DNA of 64,000 nt from Phaeobacter sp. G2 (GCA_025163595.1 CP104100.1:2108001-2172000), one strand, 5' to 3'; shown: positions 18,869 through 28,253, counted from the first letter of the stretch. Notes: generated by a model from the letters alone, not told the origin. Translations and numbers: made by a program.

Positions 18869-21073
18869 TTAGGCCGCCGAAGCCGCATCCGGGTTGAAGC
18901 GGCCGTAGAAGGTTTGGCCTTTGGCGGCCATCTCACGCAGCAGGTCGGGGCAGGCAAAGCGCTCGCCGTAGGCTGCGGTCAGCTGGTCACAGCGTTCGGC
19001 CGCATAGGGCGTGCCGATGATGTCGAGCCAGCTGAGCGGGCCGCCGGACCATGGGGCAAAGCCCCAGGCCAGAACCGCGCCCACGTCGCCTTCGCGGATG
19101 TCTTCCAGCACGCCTTCTTCCAGCGCCCGCACGGCCTCAAGCACCTGGGCAAACATCAGACGTTCCTGCACCTCGATGAGGTCAGGCTGGTCTTCCAGCA
19201 GCGGGTATTTGTCCTGCATGCCTTTCCAATAGCCGGTACGCTTGCCCTTTTCGTCGTAGTCAAAGAAGCCCGCGTTGGATTTGCGGCCCAGGCGGCCCAG
19301 ATCTTCCATCCAGAAAATCATGTCGTCAGCCGGGCTGTCCGGGTAGGCATTGCCCATGGCGGCCTTGGTGGCGCGGGCAATCTTGGCGCCCAGATCAATC
19401 GAGGTCTCATCCGTCAGCTGAATGGGACCAACCGGGAAGCCAAGCTGGCGCGCGGCATTGTCGATCAGCACCGGCGAGACACCTTCGGTGATCATCCGCG
19501 CGCCTTCATTCACGTAGGGAATGATGCAGCGGTTGGCATAGAAGAAGCGCGCGTCATTGACGACGATCGGCGTCTTCTTGATCTGGCGCACATAGTCCAG
19601 CGCCTTGGCCACGGCACGGTCGCCTGTTTCCTTGCCTTTGATGATCTCCACCAGCAGCATTTTTTCAACCGGCGAGAAGAAGTGGATGCCGATGAATTGC
19701 TCGGGGCGCACCGAGGCCTTGGCCAGATCAGAGATCGGCAGGGTCGAGGTGTTGGAGGCAAAGATGCAATCTTCGGGGATGATCGCCTCAACCTTTTTGG
19801 TCATATCAGCCTTGACGGCTGGGTCTTCAAAGACGGCTTCGATGATCAGATCGCAGCCTTTCAGGGCGTCCAGATCAGGGGTTGCGGTGATGCGCGACAG
19901 CATCGCCTCTTTCTTCTCGGCGGTGACCTTGCCGCGCTTCATGCCTTTGTCGAGGTAGCTTTCGGTATAGGCTTTGCCCTTGTCGGCAGCCTCCTGATCG
20001 CGGTCCACCAGAACCACCTCGATACCGGCCTGAGCCGACACCAGCGCAATGCCCGCACCCATCATGCCAGCGCCCAGAACGCCCAGTTTTTTGACGCGCT
20101 GATCGGGAATGTCCTTGGGACGGACTGCGCCTTTTTCCAGCGCCTCCTTGTTGATGAACAGCGAGCGGATCATTGCGCCGGAGGAGGGGTTCATCAAAAC
20201 GCTAGTAAACCAGCGGGCCTCAATCTTGAGCGCGGTGTCAAAATCAACCAGCGCGCCCTCATAGACGGCTGACAGCAGCGCCTTGGCGGCTGGGAAGGCG
20301 CCCTGGGTCTTGCCGTGCACCATGGCAGAGGCGCCAACAAAGTTCATGAAACCGGCAGGGTGATAGGGGGCGCCACCAGGCATCTTGTAGCCTTTGGCAT
20401 CCCAAGGTTTCACTAGATCGGCCCCAGAGGCGTTCAGCACCCAATCCTTGGCGGCGGCAACGGGATCGGCGGCGATCTCGTCAACGTAGCCCGCACCCTT
20501 GGCCTTTTTCACGTCCAGCATCTTGCCTTCCAGCAGCAGCGGCGCGGCGGCGATGGCGCCAACCTTGCGCACCATGCGGGTGGTGCCGCCGGCACCGGGG
20601 AAGATGCCAACCATGATTTCCGGCAGGCCATATTTTGCCTTGGGGTTTTCAGCGGCAAAGATCCGATGTGTTGCCAGCGGCAGCTCCATGCCGATACCCG
20701 CAGCGGTGCCGGGCAGGGCGGCTGCAATTGGTTTGCCGCCTTTTTTGGTTTTCAGATCCATGCCGGCCAGTTCGATCTTGCGCAGCAGGGCGTGCATTTT
20801 CATGGTGCCTTCAAAGACACCGCGTGCGGGATCGTCACCGGCTTCTTCTTTCATCACCGCCAGCAGGTTCAGGTCCATGCCGCCGGCAAATGTGCCCTCT
20901 TTGCCAGAGGTGATCACCACGCCTTTGACCGCGTCATCCGCCAGGGCGTCGTCAATGCAGGCCTCCAGCTGGGTGAGCCCGTCAAAGGACATCACGTTCA
21001 TGGTTTTGCCGGGCACATCCCAGGTGATTGTTGCGACGCCGTCGGCGTCCTTGGAAAGCGTAAACTCACTCAT
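18869..21073 (-). CDS. fadJ: Multifunctional 3-hydroxyacyl-CoA dehydrogenase/enoyl-CoA hydratase (FadJ/FadB type)
   Basis: A 734-residue beta-oxidation alpha subunit carrying enoyl-CoA hydratase and NAD-dependent 3-hydroxyacyl-CoA dehydrogenase activities. The N-terminal crotonase domain (about residues 1-200) has the oxyanion loop GTFAGGMDLN and the AAGIGMELPL helix. The Rossmann domain (about 325-505) begins KKLGVLGAGMMGAGIA, and FIGIHFFSPVEKM is the dehydrogenase signature. The C-terminal domain follows. It lies downstream of the thiolase and cupin genes on one transcript (4-nt overlap with the cupin) and ends at a strong terminator, so it forms a trifunctional-type complex with the thiolase. 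Confidence 0.93.
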   Translation of the reverse strand: MSEFTLSKDADGVATITWDVPGKTMNVMSFDGLTQLEACIDDALADDAVKGVVITSGKEGTFAGGMDLNLLAVMKEEAGDDPARGVFEGTMKMHALLRKIELAGMDLKTKKGGKPIAAALPGTAAGIGMELPLATHRIFAAENPKAKYGLPEIMVGIFPGAGGTTRMVRKVGAIAAAPLLLEGKMLDVKKAKGAGYVDEIAADPVAAAKDWVLNASGADLVKPWDAKGYKMPGGAPYHPAGFMNFVGASAMVHGKTQGAFPAAKALLSAVYEGALVDFDTALKIEARWFTSVLMNPSSGAMIRSLFINKEALEKGAVRPKDIPDQRVKKLGVLGAGMMGAGIALVSAQAGIEVVLVDRDQEAADKGKAYTESYLDKGMKRGKVTAEKKEAMLSRITATPDLDALKGCDLIIEAVFEDPAVKADMTKKVEAIIPEDCIFASNTSTLPISDLAKASVRPEQFIGIHFFSPVEKMLLVEIIKGKETGDRAVAKALDYVRQIKKTPIVVNDARFFYANRCIIPYVNEGARMITEGVSPVLIDNAARQLGFPVGPIQLTDETSIDLGAKIARATKAAMGNAYPDSPADDMIFWMEDLGRLGRKSNAGFFDYDEKGKRTGYWKGMQDKYPLLEDQPDLIEVQERLMFAQVLEAVRALEEGVLEDIREGDVGAVLAWGFAPWSGGPLSWLDIIGTPYAAERCDQLTAAYGERFACPDLLREMAAKGQTFYGRFNPDAASAA

Positions 21074-21555
21074 GTCTCGTCTCCGATCTGGTCAGCCGTC
21101 AGCGGGCTGCCGTCTTTACGGGTAAAGGAGGAGCCCTCGGCGTCCATCTCTACCATCATGTCGATATCGCTGTAATAAGCGGTTTCAGTCGGGGTCCGCG
21201 TGCCCACCACCAGGAAGGTGGCCGGCGCGTCGGTGTTATTTTTCAGGTGATGGCCATTGGCCTCACCGGCTGGAAAACTGGCGCAATCACCGGGCTGCAT
21301 CGCGTGCTCGCCCTGATCGTCGATCAGGATGCAGGCGCCGCTCAGCATCACCAGGAATTCATCCTGCTGCATGTGATAGTGGCGCAGCGAAGACAGGCCA
21401 CCGGCTTCCAGCCGCACGATGTTGACGCCAAACTGGCTCAAACCGCTGGCATCGCCGATGCGCTGGCTAGAACGGCCAGAGACCGCCTCAGCCAGCTTTC
21501 CTGGGTAGCCAGAGCCGCCTTGATAGGGGATTTGGGCCAGATCCAGTTTGGGCAT
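21070..21555 (-). CDS. Cupin-domain protein
   Basis: A 161-residue single-domain cupin. The two cupin motifs are GLSSLRHYHMQQDEFLVMLSG around residues 52-72 (key residues H58, H60, E64) and DCASFPAGEANGHHLKN at about 90-106, consistent with a metal-binding beta barrel. The product could be an isomerase, decarboxylase or sensor; nothing distinguishes these. It is inserted between thiolase (TGATG overlap) and fadJ (ATGA overlap), so it is co-translated with beta-oxidation enzymes. Confidence 0.85.
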   Translation of the reverse strand: MPKLDLAQIPYQGGSGYPGKLAEAVSGRSSQRIGDASGLSQFGVNIVRLEAGGLSSLRHYHMQQDEFLVMLSGACILIDDQGEHAMQPGDCASFPAGEANGHHLKNNTDAPATFLVVGTRTPTETAYYSDIDMMVEMDAEGSSFTRKDGSPLTADQIGDET

Positions 21556-22766
21556 CAGACGCGCTCGATGATGGTGGCGGCCCCCATGCCAGAGGCGATG
21601 CAGAGTGTGGCCAGACCCATTTCCTTATCCTGACGCTCCAACTCATCCAGCAGGGTGCCAATGATCATCGCGCCGGTGGCACCCAGCGGGTGACCCATGG
21701 CGATGGAGCCGCCATTGGGGTTGACCACGGCCGGATCCACGTCAAAGGCCTGCTGGAAGCGCATCACAACGGAAGCAAAAGCCTCATTGACTTCAAACAG
21801 ATCCAGGTCGGAAATCACCATGCCGTTGTCAGCCAGGATTTTCTGGGTCACAGGCACCGGGCCGGTCAGCATGATGGTGGGGTCGGTGCCAATCTTGGCG
21901 GTGGCCTTGATGCGCGCCCGTGGCTTCAGGCCATATTGCTCGCCAAATTCCTTGTTACCGATCAGCACGGCAGCAGAGCCATCAACGATGCCAGAAGAGT
22001 TGCCCGCGTGGTGGATGTGGTTGATCCGCTCCAGATGCGGGTATTTCAGCATCGCCACCTTGTCAAAACCGGGCATCTGCTCGCCCATCATCTGGAACGA
22101 GGCATTCAGCGCGCCAAGCGACTGCATGTCGGTGCCGGGGCGCATGTATTCGTCATGGTCCAGAATGGCGATGCCGTTTTGGTCACGCACGGTGATCACT
22201 GATTTGGCAAACCGGTTGTCATCCCAGGCCGCTTTGGCGCGGCGTTGGCTTTCTACCGCCAGGGCATCGGCCTGCTCGCGGGTGAACCCATATTCGGTGG
22301 CGATAATATCGGCCGAAATACCTTGGGGGACAAAATAGGTCTCCATCGCCAGGCTGGGATCGACTGCGATGGCAGCGCCATCCGAGCCCATGGCAACGCG
22401 GCCCATCATTTCGACACCGCCCGCGATATAGGCCTGGCCAGCGCCGCCCTTTACCTGGTTGGCGGCAAGGTTGACCGCTTCCATGCCGGAGGCACAAAAC
22501 CGGTTGATGGCCAGACCGGGAATGCTCTGGTCCAGATCCGAGGCCAGCACTGCCGAGCGCGCCAGGCAGCCGCCCTGTTCCATCACCTGGGTAACATTGC
22601 CCCAGATCACGTCTTCGACCGCATGGCCTTCCAGATTGTTGCGCTCTTTCAGCGCGTTTAGCGTCAAAGCTGACAGGCGCACCGAGGTGACCTCGTGCAA
22701 GGCGCCGTCCTTGCGGCCCTTGCCACGCGGGGTGCGGATGGCATCGTAAATATAAGCTTCGGTCAT
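21555..22766 (-). CDS. fadA: Acetyl-CoA C-acyltransferase (thiolase)
   Basis: A 403-residue thiolase that releases acetyl-CoA from 3-ketoacyl-CoA. The acylated cysteine lies in INRFCASGMEAVN (about residue 90), the catalytic histidine in GGSIAMGHPLGATGA (about 356) and the second cysteine in CIASGMGAA (about 390). All three are present. Length is typical. It precedes the cupin and fadJ genes with overlapping codons, so it is the thiolase component of the same complex. The substrate chain-length range cannot be read. Confidence 0.93.
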   Translation of the reverse strand: MTEAYIYDAIRTPRGKGRKDGALHEVTSVRLSALTLNALKERNNLEGHAVEDVIWGNVTQVMEQGGCLARSAVLASDLDQSIPGLAINRFCASGMEAVNLAANQVKGGAGQAYIAGGVEMMGRVAMGSDGAAIAVDPSLAMETYFVPQGISADIIATEYGFTREQADALAVESQRRAKAAWDDNRFAKSVITVRDQNGIAILDHDEYMRPGTDMQSLGALNASFQMMGEQMPGFDKVAMLKYPHLERINHIHHAGNSSGIVDGSAAVLIGNKEFGEQYGLKPRARIKATAKIGTDPTIMLTGPVPVTQKILADNGMVISDLDLFEVNEAFASVVMRFQQAFDVDPAVVNPNGGSIAMGHPLGATGAMIIGTLLDELERQDKEMGLATLCIASGMGAATIIERV

Positions 22767-22776
22767 GAGTGTCTCC

Positions 22777-23409
22777 TCAAGCGCGGTCCGACGGATTGCC
22801 GGGCATTAGATCATAGGGATGTTTCCAGCCGGGCGTTTCACTGATGCGCGTCAGCCAGGCGTCGATATTGGGGTAGTCCGTGCGGTCAAAGCCAAAAGGC
22901 TCATCATAGAACAGGTAGCCGCAGCAGGTGAGATCAGCATTTGTCATGCAGTTGCCCACCAGCCAGTCGCGCCCCCTGAGTTGGTTCTCCAAAGTGGCAA
23001 AAGCAGCTTTTAGGCGCCCCTGCATAAAGCCGATCACCTCTTTGGGGCGTTTGTCTTCAGGCAGGAAGTTCATCAGAAACCGCGTCATTCCAACCTGGCT
23101 GGAAAGCTTGTGGTTATCCCAGAGGACCCAGCGCAGAACCTCATATTTCTCGTCGGGCGCGCCGCCAAACTTTCCTGTCTTATCTGTGATGTACTGCTGG
23201 ATAACTCCGGACTGTGACAGGCGGATGTCACCGTCAATCAGCACCGGAGCCTCTGCCATGACATTTAGGTTGCGATAGTCCTCACCGCGATGCTGCCCGG
23301 CAAAAAAGTCAACAAATACGGGCTCCCAGTCCAAACCCGACAACTCTAGCGCCAGTGCCGCTTTGTAGGAATGACCCGACTCGCCAAAACAATGCAGTTT
23401 AATCGTCAC
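22777..23409 (-). CDS. Glutathione S-transferase family protein
   Basis: A 210-residue GST with a thioredoxin-fold N-terminus (about residues 1-80) reading CFGESGHSYKAALALELSG, in which serine (SGHS) is the likely glutathione-activating residue, and the LSQSGVIQQYI segment that binds the gamma-glutamyl group. The all-alpha C-terminal domain (about 90-200) includes NADLTCCGYLFYD. It is ten bases upstream of the thiolase on the same strand, so probably co-transcribed, perhaps to deal with electrophilic acyl products; the substrate is unknown. Confidence 0.88.
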   Translation of the reverse strand: MTIKLHCFGESGHSYKAALALELSGLDWEPVFVDFFAGQHRGEDYRNLNVMAEAPVLIDGDIRLSQSGVIQQYITDKTGKFGGAPDEKYEVLRWVLWDNHKLSSQVGMTRFLMNFLPEDKRPKEVIGFMQGRLKAAFATLENQLRGRDWLVGNCMTNADLTCCGYLFYDEPFGFDRTDYPNIDAWLTRISETPGWKHPYDLMPGNPSDRA

Positions 23410-23436
23410 GTTGTTCTCCTTGTCGCCAATGTGGTG

Positions 23437-23457
23437 CCGGGGGTTTCACACCCCCGG
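23437..23457. repeat. Perfect 8-bp hairpin upstream of the GST gene
   Basis: CCGGGGGT (23437-23444) pairs with ACCCCCGG (23450-23457) around TTCAC. It has no T run on either side, so its role (attenuation, mRNA stability, or a repetitive element) is open. Confidence 0.5.
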
Positions 23458-23465
23458 ACCCCCGT

Positions 23466-23643
23466 GAGGTATTTTGAGTAAGATGAAAGAGAATTAACAC
23501 TCTCCCTCTGGTAGTGTGCTAATGTTGTGGCGCGGTACAGGCTGAGGAGCCGATGACCGCGTAAGGTGAAGTCGTCCCTGCCCATTTGGCGAAGGCTTGG
23601 GGGCAGGGACGCGCCGTTGATTTCATCTTGCCTTAAATACCTC
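23466..23643. repeat. Imperfect inverted repeat pair in the GST-acyl-CoA dehydrogenase gap
   Basis: GAGGTATTTTGAGTAAGATG at 23466-23485 (continuing AAA) is matched, in inverted orientation, by TTTCATCTTGCCTTAAATAC at 23621-23640 (continuing CTC). About 130 bases separate the arms. The arms may be copies of a roseobacter intergenic repeat associated with transcript ends. Confidence 0.5.
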
Positions 23644-23689
23644 CGCCGGAGGCATCCATCAGATCCTGTTGGGGGAAACCTGTGTTGTG

Positions 23690-24841
23690 TCACAGTGACC
23701 TGCCAATCAGTTCCTTCATGATTTCATTGGTGCCACCGTAGATGCGTTGCACCCGGGCGTCAGTCCACATTTCTGCGACCGCATATTCTTGCATGAACCC
23801 ATAGCCGCCGTGCATCTGCAGGCAGTCGTCCAGGACTTCGCCCTGGGTGTCTGTGATCCAATATTTGGCCATAGCGGCCTTTTCAACCGTCAGCTTGCCT
23901 TGCAGGTGTTCTACCATGCATTCATCAAGAAAGGCCCGGGCGACTTTGGTTTTGGTCAGGCATTCCACCAGTTTGAAACGGGTGTTCTGGAATTGGGTCA
24001 GCGGGCCGCCAAAAGCTTCGCGTTCCTTGCAATAGGCGATGGTGCGCGCAACTGCGCCCTCCATTGCGCCAACTGCGCCGCAAGCGATGATCAGACGTTC
24101 CTGCGGCAGCTGCTGCATCATCTGATAAAAGCCCTTGCCCTCTTCCTGGCCCAGGATGTTTTCCGGTGGGATCTCGACATTGTCAAAGAACAGCTCGGAT
24201 GTATCTGCCGCGTGCATCCCGACCTTTTCCAGGTTGCGTCCGCGGGCGAATCCTTCGGCGCCATCGGTTTCCAGCGCCACCAGCGACACACCCTTGGACC
24301 CGAGGCTGGGGTCGGTTTTAGCCGCCACCAGGATGAGATTGGCATGTTGGCCATTGGTGATGAAGGTTTTTTGACCCGATAGCCGGTAGGCATTGCCATC
24401 GCGGATTGCCTTGGTCTTGATCCGCTGCACATCGGACCCGGTGGAGGGTTCTGTCATCGCCAGGGCGCCGACCAGCTCGCCGCTGATCATCTTGGGCAGC
24501 CAGCGTTTTTTCTGCTCTTCGGTGCCGTATTGCAGGATGTAATGGGCGACGATGCCGGAATGGATACCATGACCCCAGCTGGCAAGATTGGCCCGGCTGC
24601 CTTCGATCAGGATGGCGGCCTCATGGCCGAAGTCACCGCCGACGCCGCCGTATTCTTCGGGGATGGAGGGGCAGAGCAGGCCCAGCTCGCCGGCCTGGTT
24701 CCAGGTCTCGCGGTCCATCATACCCTGTTTGCGCCATGTCTCGTATTTGGGCATCCATTCATTGGTAATGAACTGTGCTGTCATATCAGCAAGCATCTGG
24801 TGTTCGTCAGTCATCCAGGCGGAACGCGTCTCAGTGGTCAT
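23690..24841 (-). CDS. Acyl-CoA dehydrogenase
   Basis: A 383-residue FAD enzyme introducing the trans-2 double bond of acyl-CoA. It carries [15 protein letters not shown] (about residues 124-138) and the C-terminal [19 protein letters not shown]. At the YxGT motif, the position of the catalytic glutamate in medium-chain enzymes is glycine (YGGT), as in isovaleryl-/long-chain-type enzymes whose base sits in another helix. The ATG at 24841 with GGGAG eight bases before is chosen over an upstream frame extension. A small basic protein gene ends 43 bases upstream. Confidence 0.92.
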   Translation of the reverse strand: MTTETRSAWMTDEHQMLADMTAQFITNEWMPKYETWRKQGMMDRETWNQAGELGLLCPSIPEEYGGVGGDFGHEAAILIEGSRANLASWGHGIHSGIVAHYILQYGTEEQKKRWLPKMISGELVGALAMTEPSTGSDVQRIKTKAIRDGNAYRLSGQKTFITNGQHANLILVAAKTDPSLGSKGVSLVALETDGAEGFARGRNLEKVGMHAADTSELFFDNVEIPPENILGQEEGKGFYQMMQQLPQERLIIACGAVGAMEGAVARTIAYCKEREAFGGPLTQFQNTRFKLVECLTKTKVARAFLDECMVEHLQGKLTVEKAAMAKYWITDTQGEVLDDCLQMHGGYGFMQEYAVAEMWTDARVQRIYGGTNEIMKELIGRSL

Positions 24842-24884
24842 GTTGCTCCCATTGGCCCGTCTTGGCGCGCCGTGCGCCGGGCCC

Positions 24885-25097
24885 TTATCTTTTGCGGTCT
24901 TCCAGCGCGCTGTTGAACAGTCGCAGCCGGTGTCCAAGGTTTTCTTGATCTGTCACGCTGTCGAAATTTTCGAACAGAAATGACAGGGCTTCGCCTTCGT
25001 CCAGTCCGGCCTCGGCAGCAAAGCGTTTCAGCCTGCGATAGCCATCCTCTGTCATGGCGACGGGAAAGCGGCGGGTGAGGCGGAAACGTTTGGGCAT
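24885..25097 (-). CDS. Small conserved-looking basic protein
   Basis: A 70-residue protein beginning [15 protein letters not shown] with a strong AAGGAG site seven bases before the ATG. The body reads as helices ([21 protein letters not shown], quoted to [29 protein letters not shown]). Size and basic beta-like N-terminus followed by two helices fit a ribbon-helix-helix-like fold, but I cannot name a family. It lies between two acyl-CoA dehydrogenase genes on the same strand and so is probably co-expressed, perhaps as a regulator or adaptor. Confidence 0.65.
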   Translation of the reverse strand: MPKRFRLTRRFPVAMTEDGYRRLKRFAAEAGLDEGEALSFLFENFDSVTDQENLGHRLRLFNSALEDRKR

Positions 25098-25188
25098 GGA
25101 GGCTCCTTACAGCACGTTGGTCAAAGCCCCGGACCGGATCGAGCACCCCCTGACGCTGTGCAGGGGAGGCCCGGTGGTGTTTTATGGA

Positions 25189-26970
25189 TCAGAAGCTTGC
25201 CGCATCCAGTGCCATCACTGTATCGGCGCCGGTTTCAATGCGGGCCAGATGCAGTTTGGTGGCGGGCAGCCTCCGTGCCATATAGTACCGGCCAGTGGCG
25301 ATTTTTGTCTCATAGAACGCCGCGTCAGAGGCCCCTGCGTCAAGGGCTTCGATGGCGGCTTTGCCCATCTGCGCCCACATCAGGCCCAGGCAGACATGAC
25401 CGAACATATGCATGAAATCATAAGACCCGGACAGGGCGTTGTTGGGGTTTTTCATGCCGTTTTGCATGAAATACATCGAGGCGGCCTGCAGGTCTTTGGA
25501 GGCGGATTTGAGCGGGGCGATGTAGCTCTTGGCGTAGTCTTCGCTCAACTCTGCGTTGTCTTTGCAGAAGGTTTTGACCAGCTCAAAGAAGCCCATCAGG
25601 TGCTTGCCGCCATCCACTGCCAGTTTGCGGCCCACCAGATCCAGCGCCTGAACCCCGTTGGCACCTTCATAGATCTGCGCAATGCGGGCGTCACGGGTGT
25701 ACTGGCTCATGCCATGTTCTTCGATATAGCCGTGGCCGCCAAAGACCTGCTGCGCCTTGACGGTCATGTCGTAGCCTTCATCGGTGAGGAAGCCCTTGAT
25801 GACCGGGGTCAACAGCGAGACCAGACCATCGGCATCTTTGTTGCCGTCGCGGTGGGCCTGGTCGATCATGTTGGCGCCCCAAAGCAGGAAGGCACGGCCG
25901 CCTTCAACAAAGCTTTTCTGGTCCATCAGCGAGCGACGGATATCCGGGTGTACGATCAGCGGGTCGGCGGGGCCATCGGGGTTTTTAGCGCCGGTGACAT
26001 CGCGGCCCTGCAGGCGGTCCTTGGCGTATTCCACCGCATTTTGATAGGCGGCTTCGGCCTGAGACACACCCTGCATGCCGACGCCAATGCGGGCTTCGTT
26101 CATCATGGTGAACATGGCGCGCATACCCTTGTGGGTGTCGCCCAGCAGATAGCCGGTGGCTTCGTCGTAGTTCATCACACAGGTCGAGTTGCCGTGGATG
26201 CCCATCTTTTTCTCGATATTGCCGACGGACACGCCATTGCGCGCCCCTGCTGTGCCATCTTCTTTGACCACAAATTTGGGCACGATAAACAGCGACACAC
26301 CCTTGATGCCTTCAGGGCCGCCGGGGATCTTGGCCAGCACCAGGTGGATGATATTGTCGGCCATGTCATGGTCGCCCGCCGAGATAAAGATCTTCTGGCC
26401 GGAAACCTTATAGCTGCCGTCGTCCTGTGGTTCTGCCTTGGTGCGCATGAGCCCGAGATCGGTGCCGCAGTGCGGTTCGGTCAGGTTCATGGTGCCGGTC
26501 CATTCACAGGACACCATCTTGGGCAGGTAGGTGTCTTTTTGCTGGTCGGTGCCATGGGCCAGGATCGCGGCTGCGGCGCCATGGGTCAGACCCTGGTACA
26601 TCACAAAGGCCTGGTTGGCAGAGGAGAACATCTCGCCGACTGCGGTGCCCAGCACATAGGGCATGTTCTGACCGCCGTATTGCTCGGGCATGTCCAGCCC
26701 GGTCCAGCCGCCTGCTTTGACTTGCTCAAACGCGGCCTTGAACCCGGTTGGGGTCGAGACCAGGCCGTTTTCCAGTTTGCAGCCTTCCTGATCGCCAACC
26801 GTGTTCAAAGGATGCAGAACCTCAGAGCTGATCTTGCCGGCCTCTTCCAGAATGGCGGCGGTAAAGTCGCGCTCCAGATCCTCATAGCCGGGGGTGGCGG
26901 CCTCGGATACTTTCAACATGTCATGCAGGATGAACTGGGTGTCTTTGGTGGGGGCGGTATAGACTGGCAT
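25189..26970 (-). CDS. Acyl-CoA dehydrogenase with C-terminal extension (FadE type)
   Basis: A 593-residue enzyme longer than the 380-residue norm. N-terminal, middle ([17 protein letters not shown] at about 158-174) and C-terminal helical domains end near residue 450, where the catalytic glutamate lies in [14 protein letters not shown] further helical domain of about 130 residues follows, as in long-chain FadE-like proteins with the acyl-CoA dehydrogenase C-terminal-like extension. It begins the catabolic gene group, 80 bases after a MerR regulator on the same strand, and probably acts on the longer acyl chains. Confidence 0.93.
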   Translation of the reverse strand: MPVYTAPTKDTQFILHDMLKVSEAATPGYEDLERDFTAAILEEAGKISSEVLHPLNTVGDQEGCKLENGLVSTPTGFKAAFEQVKAGGWTGLDMPEQYGGQNMPYVLGTAVGEMFSSANQAFVMYQGLTHGAAAAILAHGTDQQKDTYLPKMVSCEWTGTMNLTEPHCGTDLGLMRTKAEPQDDGSYKVSGQKIFISAGDHDMADNIIHLVLAKIPGGPEGIKGVSLFIVPKFVVKEDGTAGARNGVSVGNIEKKMGIHGNSTCVMNYDEATGYLLGDTHKGMRAMFTMMNEARIGVGMQGVSQAEAAYQNAVEYAKDRLQGRDVTGAKNPDGPADPLIVHPDIRRSLMDQKSFVEGGRAFLLWGANMIDQAHRDGNKDADGLVSLLTPVIKGFLTDEGYDMTVKAQQVFGGHGYIEEHGMSQYTRDARIAQIYEGANGVQALDLVGRKLAVDGGKHLMGFFELVKTFCKDNAELSEDYAKSYIAPLKSASKDLQAASMYFMQNGMKNPNNALSGSYDFMHMFGHVCLGLMWAQMGKAAIEALDAGASDAAFYETKIATGRYYMARRLPATKLHLARIETGADTVMALDAASF

Positions 26971-27049
26971 CGGGGTCCTCGTTGGTCTGAGACATCTGTT
27001 CTAGGGTGGTCCTGTGCACATTTCGGCAGAGGATAAAGCGGGCAGGGCG

Positions 27050-27454
27050 CTATTCAGCGGCCTTTTGTTCTAGTTTCATTGAAGCGATGACTTTCTCGCC
27101 CCATTTCAGCTGGTCCTGAAGCTCTTCGATGGCCTCGTTCAGCTCGTCGCGTTGACGCACCATGTCGTCCAGCCGGTCGCAGGCGATTTCATAGGTGCGC
27201 GACAATTGGGTCACCTGCTGGTCGCCGATGTGATAGAGATCCAGAAGCTGGCGGATCTCTTCCAGGCTAAAGCCAAAGCGTTTGCCGCGCAGGATCAGTT
27301 TGAGCCGGGCTCCATCGCGTTTGGTGAACAGTCGTTTCTGACCATCGCGCTGGGGAAACAACAGCTCCTTTGCCTCGTAAAAGCGCAGGGTGCGTGGGGT
27401 GACGCCAAAGGCATCACACATCTCACGGATCGATTTTGTCTCTTCTTCTGTCAT
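27050..27454 (-). CDS. MerR-family regulator of acyl-CoA catabolism (LiuR-like)
   Basis: A 134-residue regulator with the MerR helix-turn-helix SIREMCDAFGVTPRTLRFYE and wing KELLFPQRDG near the N-terminus, the FSLEEIRQLLDLY segment, and a coiled coil (about residues 80-125). It has no cysteine cluster, so an acyl-CoA effector, as in LiuR/PsrA-type control, is more likely than metal. ATG 27454 is chosen because the upstream frame lacks homology-like sequence. ACGT-rich inverted repeats sit about 100 bases upstream, so autoregulation is likely. The gene precedes fadE. Confidence 0.88.
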   Translation of the reverse strand: MTEEETKSIREMCDAFGVTPRTLRFYEAKELLFPQRDGQKRLFTKRDGARLKLILRGKRFGFSLEEIRQLLDLYHIGDQQVTQLSRTYEIACDRLDDMVRQRDELNEAIEELQDQLKWGEKVIASMKLEQKAAE

Positions 27455-27552
27455 CGTCGTCACTCTTTGTCGGCCATGGATCAGCAGCGGATCAGCAGCG
27501 GTCAGGTTGCACATCCAAGCTGGGACGGTCTGAGGTGTTTTACAACACTATC

Positions 27553-27599
27553 TTGACGTTGACGTAAGCTGAACGCGACGTCACTTTTTCAGATGACGT
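27553..27599. promoter_or_regulatory. ACGT-type operators upstream of merR
   Basis: TTGACGTTGACGTAAG (27553-27568) is an inverted repeat of TTnACGT halves. A second dyad, ACGTCA (27578-27583) and TGACGT (27594-27599), follows. Inverted ACGT halves are the style of site reported for LiuR-type MerR regulators of acyl-CoA degradation. TTGACG here could also serve as a -35. Confidence 0.55.
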
Positions 27600-27830
27600 A
27601 GCTGTCACTGGTTTTGGCGCCGGGTTGTGGTCAACCGGTCGCGTTCAATATGTGCAGTGTGGTGATCAAAGGCGGCGGAGAGTTGCGGGCCGCGCTCTAT
27701 GCCTTTTGGGGCTGAAGCGCCTTTTGGGACCTTACCGTCGCGCAATCGTCGCTAACCCTGGCTGGCGCAGATAGCAGGGCCCAGACCGCCAGGCCTCCAG
27801 GCCACTAGACCAAAAGGGTAGAAATGATTA

Positions 27831-27858
27831 GGCCCACCCCGCGTCGGCAGGATGGGCC
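27831..27858 (-). terminator. Hairpin after the second merR gene
   Basis: GGCCCA (27831-27836) pairs with TGGGCC (27853-27858), extended inward by GG/CC with one mismatch. On the minus strand it lies about 27 bases after the merR stop and is followed by TAATCATTTC. Confidence 0.65.
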
Positions 27859-27884
27859 ATAAATGTCTTCAGAGTCTGTGCAGC

Positions 27885-28253
27885 CTACTTCAAAAGGCTC
27901 TGTGTGGTTGCGCGCAGGCTGCCCAATTCATCCAGGGCCTCGTCCAGCTGTTCGCGCTGCTGTTGCAGCTCTCCTATCTGACGATCGGCCATTTCGATGA
28001 AGGTCTGCATCTGGGCTTTGTTGCCCTCATTTTCGTAAATCAAAAGCCATTGCCGGATTTCTTCCAGCTGAAACCCAAATCTGCGGCCGCGCAGAATCAG
28101 TTTCATGCGGGCCCGCTCGCGGGCGCCGTAAAACCGGGACCGGCCTTCGCGGTCTGGCTTCAGCAGCTCAATATACTCATAGTAACGCAAGGTTCGCGGC
28201 GTAACGTCGAACGCTGCGCACATTTCCTTGAATGACAATCTTTCTTCGGTCAT
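27885..28253 (-). CDS. MerR-family regulator (paralogue of 27050-27454)
   Basis: A 122-residue MerR protein. SFKEMCAAFDVTPRTLRYYE closely matches the preceding regulator's SIREMCDAFGVTPRTLRFYE, and RGRRFGFQLEEIRQWLLIY its FSLEEIRQLLDLY. These two are evidently a tandem duplication diverged in effector helices. It is divergent from the thioesterase genes across 128 bases, so may control those. No metal- or iron-binding cysteines are seen. Confidence 0.88.
   Translation of the reverse strand: MTEERLSFKEMCAAFDVTPRTLRYYEYIELLKPDREGRSRFYGARERARMKLILRGRRFGFQLEEIRQWLLIYENEGNKAQMQTFIEMADRQIGELQQQREQLDEALDELGSLRATTQSLLK

Larger units (their letters stand above)
27455..27884. other. 430-base gap between the two merR genes
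   Basis: Contains the candidate operators at 27553-27599 and the terminator at 27831-27858. The remaining 230 bases hold no recognisable gene. Confidence 0.5.

Noticed and set aside
18845..20272. 475-codon plus-strand frame
   Set aside because: Shadow of fadJ; composition is typical of high-GC antisense frames and there is no ribosome site.
25054..27036. 660-codon plus-strand frame
   Set aside because: Fully antisense to the FadE-type dehydrogenase; no recognisable domain.
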